Shown here one piece after another: positions 1 through 10,692 of a DNA stretch of 64,000 nt (position 1 is the stretch's first letter; each line of letters starts with the position of its first letter). The translations under genes were made by a program, and so were the position numbers. The notes beneath the pieces are model-generated. The model saw only the letters and a program-made list of their open reading frames with translations. It made no database searches and was not told where the DNA came from. This stretch comes from Bradyrhizobium mercantei. GTDB lineage: Bacteria; Pseudomonadota; Alphaproteobacteria; Rhizobiales; Xanthobacteraceae. The DNA lies in assembly GCF_001982635.1 (NCBI RefSeq), contig NZ_MKFI01000003.1, forward strand, positions 1-64,000, given 5' to 3'.

Positions 1-1
1 G

Positions 2-226
2 GCCTATCCCTACACCGACGCCGAGCGCGCCTCGATCGCACGCAACCGCGCCCGGCTGTTCGTCGGCAGCCCGGCAACCGTGATGACCAAGCTCGAGCCG
101 CTGATCACGGCGAGCCAGGCCGACGAATTGATGGTGATCACCGCGGTCTACGATCACGCGGCCCGGAAGAAGTCCTACAGTCTGCTTGCCGAGGCATTCG
201 GGCTCGGCAAGAGGGACGCGGCCTAA
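2..226 (+). CDS. LLM-class flavin-dependent oxidoreductase, C-terminal fragment
   Basis: Only the last 74 codons are inside the window; the gene begins upstream. The segment carries the typical C-terminal block of bacterial luciferase-like monooxygenases of the MsnO8/YhbW type: a FVGSPATVMTKLEPL stretch (a conserved G-S/T-P turn before the last helices), then DELMVITAVYDH and a final helix ending in SYSLLAEAFGL. Members use reduced FMN to oxidise small organic substrates, but the substrate cannot be told from this fragment. Its TAA overlaps the TAG of the convergent pheA by two bases, so no terminator can lie between the two genes. Confidence 0.8.
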   Translation, partial: AYPYTDAERASIARNRARLFVGSPATVMTKLEPLITASQADELMVITAVYDHAARKKSYSLLAEAFGLGKRDAA

Positions 227-1083
227 TCCCGCGTCTCGCTGAAGGTCGCGCGGAACGGGTGGCCGGGATAGACGCCGACGATGCGGAATTCGCGCGAGAA
301 GAATTTCAATTCTTCCAGCGCAAAGGCGAGCCCGCGGTCGTCGGGGTGGCCGTCGACGTCGGCATAGAATTGCGTGGCGAAGAAATTGCCGTCGACCATG
401 TAGCTTTCGAGCTTGGTCATGTTGACGCCGTTGGTGGCGAAGCCGCCCAGCGCCTTGTACAGCGCGGCGGGCAAATTGCGCACCCGGAACACAAAGCTGG
501 TGACCAGCCCGCCCGAGCCCTGCGCGGCCCATTTTTCCTCGCGCGCCAGCACCACGAAGCGGGTGGTGTTGTGGGTCTCGTCCTCGATGTCCTCGGCGAG
601 AATGTCGAGGACATAGATCTCGGCAGCGAGACGGGAGGCGATCGCCGCCACGGTCTTGTCGCCGCGTTCGGAAACATCGCGGGCGCTGCCGGCGGTGTCG
701 CCGGCGACGATCGGTTTGATGCCGAGCTTGCGGATCGTGCGCCGGCACTGGCCGAGCGCCTGGACGTGGCTTTCCACGCTCTTGATGTCGGCGAGCTTGA
801 CGCCCTTGATCGCCATCAGCTGGTGGCGGATCGGCAAGAACCATTCGCCGACGATGAACAGGCCCGAGGCGGGCAACAGATGATGGATGTCGGCGACGCG
901 GCCGGCGACCGAATTCTCGATCGGGATCATGCCGAGATCGGCCTCGCCCGACGAGATCGCGGCCAGCGCGTCCTCGAAGGTCGGGCAGGGCATCGGCTCG
1001 GCGTCGGGATAGGCCTCGACGATCGCGATATGGGAATTGGCGCCAGGCTCGCCCTGGAACGCGATTTTCAGCTTCTTGGTCAT
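223..1083 (-). CDS. pheA: prephenate dehydratase (phenylalanine biosynthesis)
   Basis: This 286-residue protein is a monofunctional prephenate dehydratase, which turns prephenate into phenylpyruvate in phenylalanine synthesis. No chorismate mutase domain precedes it, as is usual in alphaproteobacteria. The catalytic PDT domain covers about residues 5-180, opening with IAFQGEPGANSH and ending with the hallmark Thr-Arg-Phe at 174-176. An ACT regulatory domain follows (about 195-270) with the GALxxxL-like ALYKALGGFA stretch. The usual ESRP phenylalanine-binding motif reads ESYM at about 226-229, so feedback binding may differ in detail. The ATG at 1083 sits just after a palindromic repeat; kdsB lies upstream on the same strand and could share a transcript. 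Confidence 0.95.
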   Translation of the reverse strand: MTKKLKIAFQGEPGANSHIAIVEAYPDAEPMPCPTFEDALAAISSGEADLGMIPIENSVAGRVADIHHLLPASGLFIVGEWFLPIRHQLMAIKGVKLADIKSVESHVQALGQCRRTIRKLGIKPIVAGDTAGSARDVSERGDKTVAAIASRLAAEIYVLDILAEDIEDETHNTTRFVVLAREEKWAAQGSGGLVTSFVFRVRNLPAALYKALGGFATNGVNMTKLESYMVDGNFFATQFYADVDGHPDDRGLAFALEELKFFSREFRIVGVYPGHPFRATFSETRD

Positions 1084-1096
1084 GGCTGGCCTTTTA

Positions 1097-1149
1097 GAGC
1101 ATGATCCGGAAAAGTGGAATCCGGTTTTCCGAAAAGATCGTGCTCAACA
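1097..1149. repeat. short palindromic intergenic repeat (REP family 1)
   Basis: An imperfect hairpin of about 50 bases: GAGCATGATCCGGAAAAG on one arm and CCGGTTTTCCGAAAAGATC with GTGCTC on the other. The same unit occurs at 28657, 32953, 38234 and, inverted, 56654. It lies between kdsB and pheA on the minus strand and could act as an mRNA stability or attenuation element; that role is inferred. Confidence 0.85.
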
Positions 1150-1161
1150 AAGAGATGCCGC

Positions 1162-1902
1162 TCAGGCTTTGGAAAGTATTCTGCGGGCGGTTTCGAGGTC
1201 GGCCGGGGTGTCGACGCCGCGGGGGACGGTGTCGACGATGGTGACGTCGATCCGCATCCCGGCTTCCAGCGCGCGCAATTGCTCGAGCTTCTCCTGCTGC
1301 TCCAGCGGTGAGGGCGGCAGCTTCACGAACCGCTCCAGCGCGGCGCGGCGGTAGGCGTAGAGGCCGATATGATGGTAGCGCGGCCCGTCGCCGTGGGGCG
1401 CGGTGGCGCGGGTGAAATACAGCGCGCGCAACCGGTTGGCGCCGATCGGCGATCCCACCGCCTTGACGACGCTGGGGGCCTGATCCTCCTCCTCGCTGTG
1501 GATGCGCGAGGCCAGGGTCGAGATGTCGACGGCCGGATCGTCGAGCGCCGGCATCACGCTGCGGATGGTCTCGGGCGTGATGGTCGGGAAATCACCCTGC
1601 AGATTGACCACGATCTCGGCATCGCCGGCCGGATCGAGGGTCATCATCGCTTCATAAATCCGGTCCGAGCCTGACGGATGGTCGGCCCTGGTCATCACGA
1701 CCTCGCCGCCCGCAGCGGTCACCGCAGCCGCGATCTCGGCCGTGTCGGTGGCGACCGCGACCCGGCCGATCCCGGCCTCCTCGGCCCGTCGCAGCACATG
1801 GACGATCATCGGCGCGCCGGCGATGTCGAGCAGCGGTTTTCCGGGCAATCGGGTCGCGGCCATGCGGGCCGGAATCAGCACCAAGGTACGGGGATCGGTC
1901 AT
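1162..1902 (-). CDS. kdsB: 3-deoxy-manno-octulosonate cytidylyltransferase (CMP-KDO synthetase)
   Basis: A 246-residue cytosolic enzyme that activates KDO with CTP for lipopolysaccharide inner-core synthesis. The nucleotide-binding start is [17 protein letters not shown], the classical KdsB signature ([15 protein letters not shown]). It is followed by VAVATDT and the HPSGSDRI motif, then NLQGDFP, which corresponds to the metal-binding NxQGDEP region; the usual Glu is Phe here, a variation also found in other alphaproteobacterial KdsB proteins. The length is normal (about 245-255). It is upstream of pheA on the same strand, separated by a palindromic repeat, so any co-transcription is loose. 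Confidence 0.94.
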   Translation of the reverse strand: MTDPRTLVLIPARMAATRLPGKPLLDIAGAPMIVHVLRRAEEAGIGRVAVATDTAEIAAAVTAAGGEVVMTRADHPSGSDRIYEAMMTLDPAGDAEIVVNLQGDFPTITPETIRSVMPALDDPAVDISTLASRIHSEEEDQAPSVVKAVGSPIGANRLRALYFTRATAPHGDGPRYHHIGLYAYRRAALERFVKLPPSPLEQQEKLEQLRALEAGMRIDVTIVDTVPRGVDTPADLETARRILSKA

Positions 1903-2102
1903 TCGTGTCGGGGCCAGTCCGGCTAACGGAAATTGCCGGGGAGGAGGTTGAATTCGGCGCGTTTATACGGGTTGCCAGAGCGCGGGCAAACCGATATCTC
2001 AACCCTGCTTGGGGCGGTGCGATAAGGCCGATTCCCAGGTCTTTCCCCGCGGCCGTATTCCCGGCCTGAAGTCGACATTCAAGGCCCGGAGCCTGACCCA
2101 AA

Positions 2103-2651
2103 ATGGACTCCTTCGAACTCAACAAAATCCTCGGTGCGGTTCTCGGCACCTGCATCGTCGTCCTGGTGATGAGCTTTACCGCCGGATCGGTGTTCTCGGC
2201 CAAGATGCCGGAGAAGCCGGGTTTTGAGATCGCGGTGAAGGAAGAGTCCCATGGCGGTGGCGGCGAGGCCGCTGCGGCCGCCTCCGAGCCGATCGAGAAG
2301 CTGCTGCAGACCGCGTCGATCGAGAAGGGCGCGGCGGCCGCCAAGAAGTGCCAGGCCTGCCACACCTTCGAGAAGGGCGGCCCCAACCGCGTCGGTCCGA
2401 ACCTCTATGGTATCGTCAACGAGCCTAGGGGCGAAGGCCGCGGCTTCAATTTCTCGGCTGCGATGAAGGGCAAGGGCGGCACCTGGACCTTCGACGACCT
2501 CAACAAGTTCCTGACCAATCCGAAGGGCTTCATCCCGGGCACCGCGATGGGCTTCGCCGGCGTGCCGAAGGACAGCGAGCGCGCCGACATCATCGCCTAT
2601 CTGAATTCGAACTCGGAGCATCCGGCTCCGCTCCCGACCGCTTCGAAGTAA
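2103..2651 (+). CDS. cycM: membrane-anchored cytochrome c (CycM type)
   Basis: A 182-residue c-type cytochrome held in the inner membrane by an uncleaved N-terminal helix (residues about 8-30), with the haem domain in the periplasm after a Gly/Ala-rich linker (50-62). The haem-binding CQACH is at 83-87 and the likely axial Met is M149 in the PGTAMGFAG segment. Length and layout match Bradyrhizobium CycM, which passes electrons from the bc1 complex to the aa3 oxidase. The 451 bases before the next gene upstream include 200 intergenic bases suitable for its own promoter, and a strong terminator follows. Confidence 0.92.
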   Translation: MDSFELNKILGAVLGTCIVVLVMSFTAGSVFSAKMPEKPGFEIAVKEESHGGGGEAAAAASEPIEKLLQTASIEKGAAAAKKCQACHTFEKGGPNRVGPNLYGIVNEPRGEGRGFNFSAAMKGKGGTWTFDDLNKFLTNPKGFIPGTAMGFAGVPKDSERADIIAYLNSNSEHPAPLPTASK

Positions 2652-2681
2652 CGATTTGCTTCGCAGAAGCATGTGGATGAA

Positions 2682-2708
2682 ACGGCCAGGCAATGCCTGG
2701 CCGTTTTC
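2682..2708 (+). terminator. intrinsic terminator after cycM
   Basis: A perfect 10-bp stem (ACGGCCAGGC / GCCTGGCCGT) with a 3-base AAT loop is followed by TTTTC, starting 30 bases past the cycM stop codon. Confidence 0.85.
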
Positions 2709-2866
2709 GCATGGGGAATCCGCTGTCGCGGGGTTGTTATCGGGACGTTTCGCCGCACCGATATTGTTCCCGGGCCAATATCATGAGGAAAAAGCAACGT
2801 AATTTGTCGAACCGTTGCCTTATATTGGGTCCCATGTAACCGGGGCCGCAAGCAGGAAGAGCGAAT

Positions 2867-4774
2867 TTGGCGATCACCCGACGACACCTCCTTCAAGGCA
2901 GCGCACTGGCGGCAATCGCTCCGGCGCTCGGACTTAATACCGGCGGCCTGCCGGCGATCACGCCGGCCTTCGCCGACGACGCCCCCAACGGGCTGAAATG
3001 GCGGCACGGCCTCTCCACCTATGGCGAGATCAAGTACCCGGCCGACTTCAAGCGCTACGATTACGTCAAGCCGGACGCGCCGAAGGGCGGCGTGGTGCGG
3101 CTGTTCCAGCCCGGCACCTATGACAGCTTCAACCTGGTGGTCGCCGGCTTGAAGGGCACGGTCGCCGCGTCCGTCGCCCGCATCTACGACTCGCTGATGG
3201 AAGCCTCGCTCGACGAGCCCGATACGTATTACGGCGAGCTCGCCGAGGCGGCAGCCTTCCCCGACGACTTCTCCTACGTGATCTACCGCCTGCGGCCGGG
3301 CTCACGCTGGCACGACGGCAAGCCGGTGACGCCGGAGGACGTGATCTTCTCGTTCGAAGCGCTGAAGGCGAACAGCCCGATGTTCAGCGCTTACTACCGG
3401 CACATCGAAAAGGCCGAGAAGATCGGCGATCGCGACATCAAGTTCACCTTCGATAGCCCGGGCAACCGCGAGCTGCCGATGATCACCGGCCAGCTCATCA
3501 TCCTGCCCAAGCATTGGTGGGAAGGCACCGACCCGCAGGGCAAGAAGCGCGACATCACCGCGAGCACGCTGGAGCCGCCGCTCGGCTCGGGTCCCTACCG
3601 GATCAAGGAATTCGTCGCCGGACGCTCGGTGGTACTCGAGCGCGTCAAGGATTATTGGGGCAAGGATATTCCGATCGCGATCGGACAGAACAATTTCGAC
3701 GAGCTGCGCTACGAGTATTTCCGCGACGACACCGTCGCCCGCGAGGCGCTGAAGGCCGACCAGTTCGACTGGTACAACGAGCGCAGCGCCAAGGAATGGG
3801 CGTCGGCCTACGACGTTTCGCCGGTGCGCGAGAAGCGGCTGCTCAAGGAGCTCTTCACCGTCCGCAATCAGGGCCGGATGCAGGGCTGGGTGTTCAACCT
3901 GAGGCGCCCGAAATTCGCCGACGCCAGGCTGCGCCGCGCCTTCAATTACGCGTTCGATTTCGAAGAGATGAACCGCGTGCTCTCGACCGGCGAGTACCAT
4001 CGCGATTCCAGCTATTTCGACGGCATTCCCGATCTGATGGCGACCGGCCTGCCGGAAGGCAAGGAGCTCGAGATTCTCGAGACGGTACGCGACAAGGTGC
4101 CGCCCGAAGTCTTCATGACGCCATATACGAATCCGGTCGGCGGCACGCCGGAAAACGTGCGCGCCAATCTGCGCGAGGCGACGCGGCTGTTGAAGGAAGC
4201 CGGTTTCGAAATCCGCGACCGCAAGCTGGTCGATGCATCCGGTCAGCCCTTTACGGTCGAGATCCTCGGCAACAGCGGTGATTCCGGCATGGAGCGGATC
4301 ACGCTGTTCTACAAGCCGAGTCTGGAGCGCCTCGGTATCACCGTCAATCTGCGTGCGGTCGACACCGTGCAGTACCAGAACCGGGTCCGTGATTTCGATT
4401 TCGAGATGGTCACCCAGGTGTGGGGACAGTCGATCTCGCCCGGCAACGAGCAGCGCGACAATTTCGGCTCGCAGGCCGCCGATCGACAGGGCTCGAACAA
4501 TCTTCCCGGCATCAAGAATCCGGCGGTCGATGCCATCATCGAAAAGATCATCTTCGCCAACAGCCGCGCCGATCAGGTCGCCGCCGCCAAGGCGCTGGAC
4601 CGGGTCTTGCTCTGGAACTTCTATTGCGTTCCACACTTCAATTACGACAAGCAGCGCTATGTCTACTGGGATCGCTTCAACCATCCCGACCCGCTGCCGA
4701 AATATGCCGTTTCCGGATTCCCAAATCTTTGGTGGTTCGACGCCGACAAGGCGGCCAAGCTCAAGCGTTCATAA
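2867..4774 (+). CDS. yejA: peptide ABC transporter substrate-binding protein (YejA-like, copy 1)
   Basis: A 635-residue periplasmic solute-binding protein of the SBP_bac_5 family. The N-terminus TRRHLLQGSALAAIAPALG is a twin-arginine (Tat) signal. The mature part contains the family stretches RLRPGSRWHDGKPVTPEDVIFSF (split over about 140-165) and GSGPYRIKEF. The start is TTG at 2867; it is the only start giving the full RR signal, and AGGAAGAG precedes it by a few bases. It heads a five-gene transport operon (second binding protein, two permeases, double ATPase). YejA-type systems import oligopeptides or peptide-like antibiotics such as microcin C; the substrate here is inferred only from the family. 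Confidence 0.9.
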   Translation: MAITRRHLLQGSALAAIAPALGLNTGGLPAITPAFADDAPNGLKWRHGLSTYGEIKYPADFKRYDYVKPDAPKGGVVRLFQPGTYDSFNLVVAGLKGTVAASVARIYDSLMEASLDEPDTYYGELAEAAAFPDDFSYVIYRLRPGSRWHDGKPVTPEDVIFSFEALKANSPMFSAYYRHIEKAEKIGDRDIKFTFDSPGNRELPMITGQLIILPKHWWEGTDPQGKKRDITASTLEPPLGSGPYRIKEFVAGRSVVLERVKDYWGKDIPIAIGQNNFDELRYEYFRDDTVAREALKADQFDWYNERSAKEWASAYDVSPVREKRLLKELFTVRNQGRMQGWVFNLRRPKFADARLRRAFNYAFDFEEMNRVLSTGEYHRDSSYFDGIPDLMATGLPEGKELEILETVRDKVPPEVFMTPYTNPVGGTPENVRANLREATRLLKEAGFEIRDRKLVDASGQPFTVEILGNSGDSGMERITLFYKPSLERLGITVNLRAVDTVQYQNRVRDFDFEMVTQVWGQSISPGNEQRDNFGSQAADRQGSNNLPGIKNPAVDAIIEKIIFANSRADQVAAAKALDRVLLWNFYCVPHFNYDKQRYVYWDRFNHPDPLPKYAVSGFPNLWWFDADKAAKLKRS

Positions 4775-4791
4775 GATCGAAGGATTCGCGC

Positions 4792-6663
4792 ATGGCGCTA
4801 TTCTCCCGTCGGCACGCACTCGGTCTCGGCATCGGTGCGTTGAGTGCTGCAGGCATGCGTGTCGCACCGGCCGCGGCCGACAACGGAGCCGAGCTGCACG
4901 GCATGTCGGTGTTCGGCGACCTGAAATACCCGGTGGATTTCCAGATCTTCGACTACGTCAATCCGAAGGCGCCGAAGGGCGGCGCGTTCTCGGTGATCCC
5001 GTGGGTGCGCGCCTACAACCAGTCCTACTACACCTTCAACTCGCTGAACGCTTATGTCCTGAAGGGCGAGGGCGCGCAGGGCATGGACATGACATTCGCG
5101 ACGCTGATGTCGCGCGCCAATGACGAACCCGACGCGATGTACGGCTTTGCCGCGAAGTCGGTGCAGATCTCGCCGGACAAGCTCGTCTACCGCTTCACGA
5201 TGCGTCCCGAGGCGCGCTTCCATGATGGTGCGAGGCTGACCGCGCAGGATGTCGCCTTCTCGCTCAACACGCTAAAGGAAAAAGGTCACCCGCTGATCCA
5301 GGTGCAGCTCCGCGACTTCGTCAAGGCCGAGGCGGCGGATGAGGCGACTGTGGTGGTGACCTTCGCGGCGGGCCGCGCGCGCGACGTGCCGCTCTATGTC
5401 GCGAGCCTGCCGATCTTCTCCAAGGCCTATTACGCGACGCGATCGTTCGAGGAATCGACGCTCGATGCGCCGCTCGGCTCCGGGCCCTACAAGGTCGGGC
5501 GCTACGAGGTCAATCGCTACGTCGAATACGACCGCGTCAAGGACTGGTGGGGCGCCGAGCTTCCGGTCAATCGCGGCAGCTACAATTTCGACACCGTGCG
5601 CTACGAATTCTATCGCGACCGCGATGTCGCCTTCGAGGGCTTCACCTCGAAGAGCTATTTGTTCCGCGAGGAGTTCACCGCGCGCGTCTGGGCGACCCGC
5701 TACGATTTCCCCGCGGTGAAGGACGGCCGGGTCAAGCGCGAGACGCTGCCCGACGACACGCCGTCCGGCGCGCAGGGCTGGTTCATCAACATGCGCCGCG
5801 ACAAGTTCAGGGATCCGCGGGTGCGCGAGGCGCTGATCTGCGCCTTCGACTTCGAGTGGACCAACAAGACCATCATGTACGATGCGTATGCGCGCACCGT
5901 CTCGCCGTTCCAGAACTCGGACATGGTGGCGGAGGGGCCGCCCTCGCCGGAGGAACTGGCGCTGCTCGAGCCGTTCCGCGGCCAGGTGCCCGATGAGGTG
6001 TTCGGCCTGCCGTTCGTGCCGCCGATGTCCGACGGCTCCGGTCAGGATCGCACGCTGCTGCGCAAGGCGGTGCAGCTGCTCAACGAGGCCGGCTGTGTCG
6101 TCAAGGACGGCAAGCGCGTGCTGCCGAACGGCGAGCCGATCACGATCGAATTCCTCAACGACGAGCCTTCGCTGCAACCGCATCACGGGCCGTACATCAA
6201 GAACCTCGGTACGCTCGGCATCGATGCGACGTTCCGCCTGGTCGACGCGGTGCAGTACCGCGCCCGGGTGGAAGACTTCGATTTCGACATGACCATGCAG
6301 CGCTTCAGCTTCTCGGCGACGCCCGGCGACAGCATGCGGCCGTTCTTCTCCTCGCAGGCCGCGAAGACCAAGGGCTCCTACAATCTCGCCGGCATTTCCA
6401 ATCCGGCGATCGACGTACTGATCGAGAAGATCATCGGCGCCAACAACCGCCATGAGCTGACGATCGCCTGCCGCGCGTTCGACCGTGTGTTCCGGGCCGG
6501 ACGCTATTGGGTGCCGCAGTGGTACCGCAACACGCATCCGATCGCCTATTGGGACCAGTTCGGTCATACCGAGAAGCTGGCGAAATATACCCAGGGCGTC
6601 GGCGCGCCGGAGAACTGGTGGTACGATGCGGCCAAGGCCGCCAAGCTCGAGCAGGCGAAGTAG
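4792..6663 (+). CDS. yejA: peptide ABC transporter substrate-binding protein (YejA-like, copy 2)
   Basis: A 623-residue paralogue of the preceding gene, starting 17 bases after it. I chose the ATG at 4792 because it gives a clean Tat signal (FSRRHALGLGIGALSAAG); the frame is open further upstream, but that part only overlaps the previous gene. Both proteins share the motifs LKYPVDFQIFDYV (or its equivalent), GSGPYKVGRYE and a C-terminal NLWWFDADKAAKLK or NWWYDAAKAAKLE ending. The divergence between copies suggests a tandem duplication in which one binding protein may have a different peptide preference. It shares the permeases encoded directly downstream (3-base gap). Confidence 0.9.
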   Translation: MALFSRRHALGLGIGALSAAGMRVAPAAADNGAELHGMSVFGDLKYPVDFQIFDYVNPKAPKGGAFSVIPWVRAYNQSYYTFNSLNAYVLKGEGAQGMDMTFATLMSRANDEPDAMYGFAAKSVQISPDKLVYRFTMRPEARFHDGARLTAQDVAFSLNTLKEKGHPLIQVQLRDFVKAEAADEATVVVTFAAGRARDVPLYVASLPIFSKAYYATRSFEESTLDAPLGSGPYKVGRYEVNRYVEYDRVKDWWGAELPVNRGSYNFDTVRYEFYRDRDVAFEGFTSKSYLFREEFTARVWATRYDFPAVKDGRVKRETLPDDTPSGAQGWFINMRRDKFRDPRVREALICAFDFEWTNKTIMYDAYARTVSPFQNSDMVAEGPPSPEELALLEPFRGQVPDEVFGLPFVPPMSDGSGQDRTLLRKAVQLLNEAGCVVKDGKRVLPNGEPITIEFLNDEPSLQPHHGPYIKNLGTLGIDATFRLVDAVQYRARVEDFDFDMTMQRFSFSATPGDSMRPFFSSQAAKTKGSYNLAGISNPAIDVLIEKIIGANNRHELTIACRAFDRVFRAGRYWVPQWYRNTHPIAYWDQFGHTEKLAKYTQGVGAPENWWYDAAKAAKLEQAK

Positions 6664-6666
6664 CCG

Positions 6667-7776
6667 ATGAGCGCCTATATCGCCCGACGTATCCTGCTGA
6701 TGCTGCCGACGCTGCTCGGCATCCTGTTCGTCTCCTTCGTGGTGGTGCAGTTTGCCCCCGGCGGTCCGGTCGAACGCGTCATCGCGCAGATCAACGGCGC
6801 CGACACCGGCGGCACCTCGCGCGTGTCCGGAGGCGGTGGTGATTTCGGCGCGCAGCGCGGCCAGGGTGCGGGGGCGGGCGCGGCCATCAACTCGAAATAC
6901 CGCGGCGCGCAGGGGCTCGATCCTGATTTCATCAAGAAGCTTGAGGTGCAGTTCGGCTTCGACAAGCCGGCACCGGAGCGGTTCGCGCTGATGGTGTGGA
7001 ACTTCGCACGCTTCGACTTCGGCAACAGCTACTTCCGCAGCGTCAGCGTGCTGCAGCTGATCAAGGAGAAGCTGCCGGTCTCGATGTCGCTCGGCATCTG
7101 GATGACGCTGCTGACCTACCTGATCTCGATCCCGCTCGGCATCCGCAAGGCGGTGAAGGACGGGTCGCGGTTCGACACCTGGACCTCGGCCGTGATCATC
7201 GTAGGCTTTGCCATTCCAGGCTTCCTGTTCGCGATCCTCCTGATCGTGCTGTTCGCCGGCGGCTCGTTCCTCAATATCTTCCCGCTGCGCGGCCTCACCT
7301 CGGACGGCTGGTCGCAATTCCCCTGGTACTGGAAGATCATCGACTATTTCTGGCACCTGATGCTGCCGCTGGTGTCGATGGCGCTCGGCGCCTTCGCCAC
7401 CATGACGCTGCTGACCAAGAACTCGTTCCTCGACGAGATCCGCAAGCAGTATGTGATGACCGCGCGCGCCAAGGGCTGCAGCGAGCGCCAGGTGCTGTAC
7501 GGCCACGTCTTCCGCAACGCGATGCTGATCGTGATCGCGGGCTTCCCCGGCGCGTTCATCCACGCCTTCTTCTCCGGCTCGCTGCTGATCGAGACCATCT
7601 TCTCGCTCGACGGGCTCGGCCTGCTCGGCTTCGAGAGCGTGTTGAACCGCGACTATCCGGTGGTGTTCGGAACGCTGTTCATCTTTTCGCTGGTGGGGCT
7701 GGTGGTCAATCTGATCTCCGATCTCGCCTATATGTGGATCGATCCCCGGATCGATTTCGAGGCGCGGGAGGTCTGA
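6667..7776 (+). CDS. yejB: peptide ABC transporter permease (YejB-like)
   Basis: A 369-residue inner-membrane permease of the BPD_transp_1 (DppB/OppB) type. The N-terminal helix (IARRILLMLPTLLGILFVSF) is followed by the long first periplasmic segment of the family, here unusually Gly-rich (about residues 50-80). Further helices surround the cytoplasmic EAA loop (about 255-285, YVMTARAKGCSERQVLYGHV), which docks the ATPase. Length agrees with YejB (about 360). It begins 3 bases after the second binding protein and its stop overlaps the start of yejE, so the proteins are translationally coupled. Confidence 0.92.
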   Translation: MSAYIARRILLMLPTLLGILFVSFVVVQFAPGGPVERVIAQINGADTGGTSRVSGGGGDFGAQRGQGAGAGAAINSKYRGAQGLDPDFIKKLEVQFGFDKPAPERFALMVWNFARFDFGNSYFRSVSVLQLIKEKLPVSMSLGIWMTLLTYLISIPLGIRKAVKDGSRFDTWTSAVIIVGFAIPGFLFAILLIVLFAGGSFLNIFPLRGLTSDGWSQFPWYWKIIDYFWHLMLPLVSMALGAFATMTLLTKNSFLDEIRKQYVMTARAKGCSERQVLYGHVFRNAMLIVIAGFPGAFIHAFFSGSLLIETIFSLDGLGLLGFESVLNRDYPVVFGTLFIFSLVGLVVNLISDLAYMWIDPRIDFEAREV

Positions 7777-8960
7777 TGACGCTGCTCGCGCCCCAGCCGG
7801 TCGAAACCACGACGCAATCGCCGCTCGGCGAGGCGGTGCCCGCCACGCGCCACGGCTTCTCGCCGTCACCGCTGAACAAGCGGCGCTGGCAGAACTTCAA
7901 GGCGAACCGCCGCGGCTACTGGTCGTTCTGGATCTTCCTCGTCCTGTTCGTGGCGTCGCTGTTTGCCAATTTCATCGCCAACGACAAGCCGCTGCTCGTC
8001 AAATATGACGGCCGCTACTACTGGCCGGTGATTTTCACCTATGCCGAGACCACCTTCGGCGGCGACTTCGAGACCGCGGCCGATTATCGCGATCCATACT
8101 TGCAGAAGCAGATCGCGGCCAAGGGCGGCAGCATGATCTGGCCGCCGATCCGCTACTCCTATGACAGCCGCAACCTCGATCCGCCGACCGCGGTGCCGTC
8201 GAAGCCGACCTGGCTCCTGTCCGAAAAGCAGTGCGCGGACGTGGTGAAGCGGAAGGGCCTGACCGGCTGTCGCGACCTCGAATACAACTGGCTCGGCACC
8301 GACGATCAGGGCCGCGACGTCGTCGCGCGACTGATCTACGGCTTCCGCATCTCCGTGCTGTTCGGCCTGACGCTGACCATCCTGTCCTCGATCATCGGCA
8401 TCGCCGCCGGCGGCGTGCAGGGCTATTTCGGCGGCTGGACCGATCTGATCTTCCAGCGGCTGATCGAGATCTGGACCGCGATTCCCTCGCTCTATCTGCT
8501 CTTGATCATTTCGGCGGTGCTGCCGCCGGGCTTCTTCATCCTGCTCGGCATCCTCCTGCTGTTCTCCTGGGTTTCGCTGGTCGGCCTGGTGCGCGCCGAA
8601 TTCCTGCGCGGCCGCAATTTCGAATACATCCAGGCGGCGCGCGCACTCGGCGTCTCCAACGGCAAGATCATGTTCCGCCATCTGCTGCCGAATGCGATGG
8701 TCGCGACCATGACGTTCCTGCCCTTCATCGTCTCGTCCTCGGTGATGACGCTCACGGCGCTGGACTTCCTCGGCTTCGGCCTGCCGCCCGGTTCGCCCTC
8801 GCTCGGTGAATTGCTGTCGCAGGGCAAGGCCAATGTGCAGGCGCCGTGGCTCGGCCTCACCGGCTTCTTCTCGGTCGCGATCATGCTGTCGCTGCTGATC
8901 TTCATCGGCGAAGCCGCGCGCGACGCCTTCGATCCGCGCAAGACGTTTTCGAAGGGCTGA
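7776..8960 (+). CDS. yejE: peptide ABC transporter permease (YejE-like)
   Basis: A 394-residue second permease, starting in the TGATG overlap with yejB. The N-terminal PLNKRRWQNFKANRRGYWSFW stretch leads into the first membrane helix. This is typical of DppC/OppC permeases, but the periplasmic part (about residues 70-160) is longer, as in YejE. The EAA loop is FIYGF..FLRGRNFEYIQAARALGV (about 275-295). It forms the channel together with YejB. The ATPase gene follows after 3 bases. The open frame extends upstream inside yejB, but only the ATG at 7776 fits the family start. Confidence 0.92.
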   Translation: MTLLAPQPVETTTQSPLGEAVPATRHGFSPSPLNKRRWQNFKANRRGYWSFWIFLVLFVASLFANFIANDKPLLVKYDGRYYWPVIFTYAETTFGGDFETAADYRDPYLQKQIAAKGGSMIWPPIRYSYDSRNLDPPTAVPSKPTWLLSEKQCADVVKRKGLTGCRDLEYNWLGTDDQGRDVVARLIYGFRISVLFGLTLTILSSIIGIAAGGVQGYFGGWTDLIFQRLIEIWTAIPSLYLLLIISAVLPPGFFILLGILLLFSWVSLVGLVRAEFLRGRNFEYIQAARALGVSNGKIMFRHLLPNAMVATMTFLPFIVSSSVMTLTALDFLGFGLPPGSPSLGELLSQGKANVQAPWLGLTGFFSVAIMLSLLIFIGEAARDAFDPRKTFSKG

Positions 8961-8963
8961 CGC

Positions 8964-10589
<1,626 letters not shown>

Positions 10590-10595
10590 CACCAC

Positions 10596-10690
10596 GTCAT
10601 CCTGAGGTGCGAGCGGAGCGAGCCTCGAATGCGTGGCCCGAGTAGGGCCGTCGATCCTTCGAGACGCGCTTCGCGCTCCTCAGGATGACG
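10596..10690. repeat. long inverted repeat (family 2) between convergent genes
   Basis: Starts GTCATCCTGAGGTGCGAGC and ends with the inverted copy GCTCCTCAGGATGAC, with CTCGAA / TTCGAG pairs inside, so the roughly 95 bases fold into one long hairpin. A second copy lies at 45001-45106 and a diverged one at 60688-60785. It sits between the stops of yejF and the NlpC/P60 gene and may serve as a bidirectional transcription stop. Confidence 0.85.
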
Positions 10691-10692
10691 GG

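Noticed and set aside
4420..4791. N-terminal extension of the second binding protein
   Set aside because: It would read through the end of the first binding protein gene in another frame; the ATG at 4792 gives a proper Tat signal.
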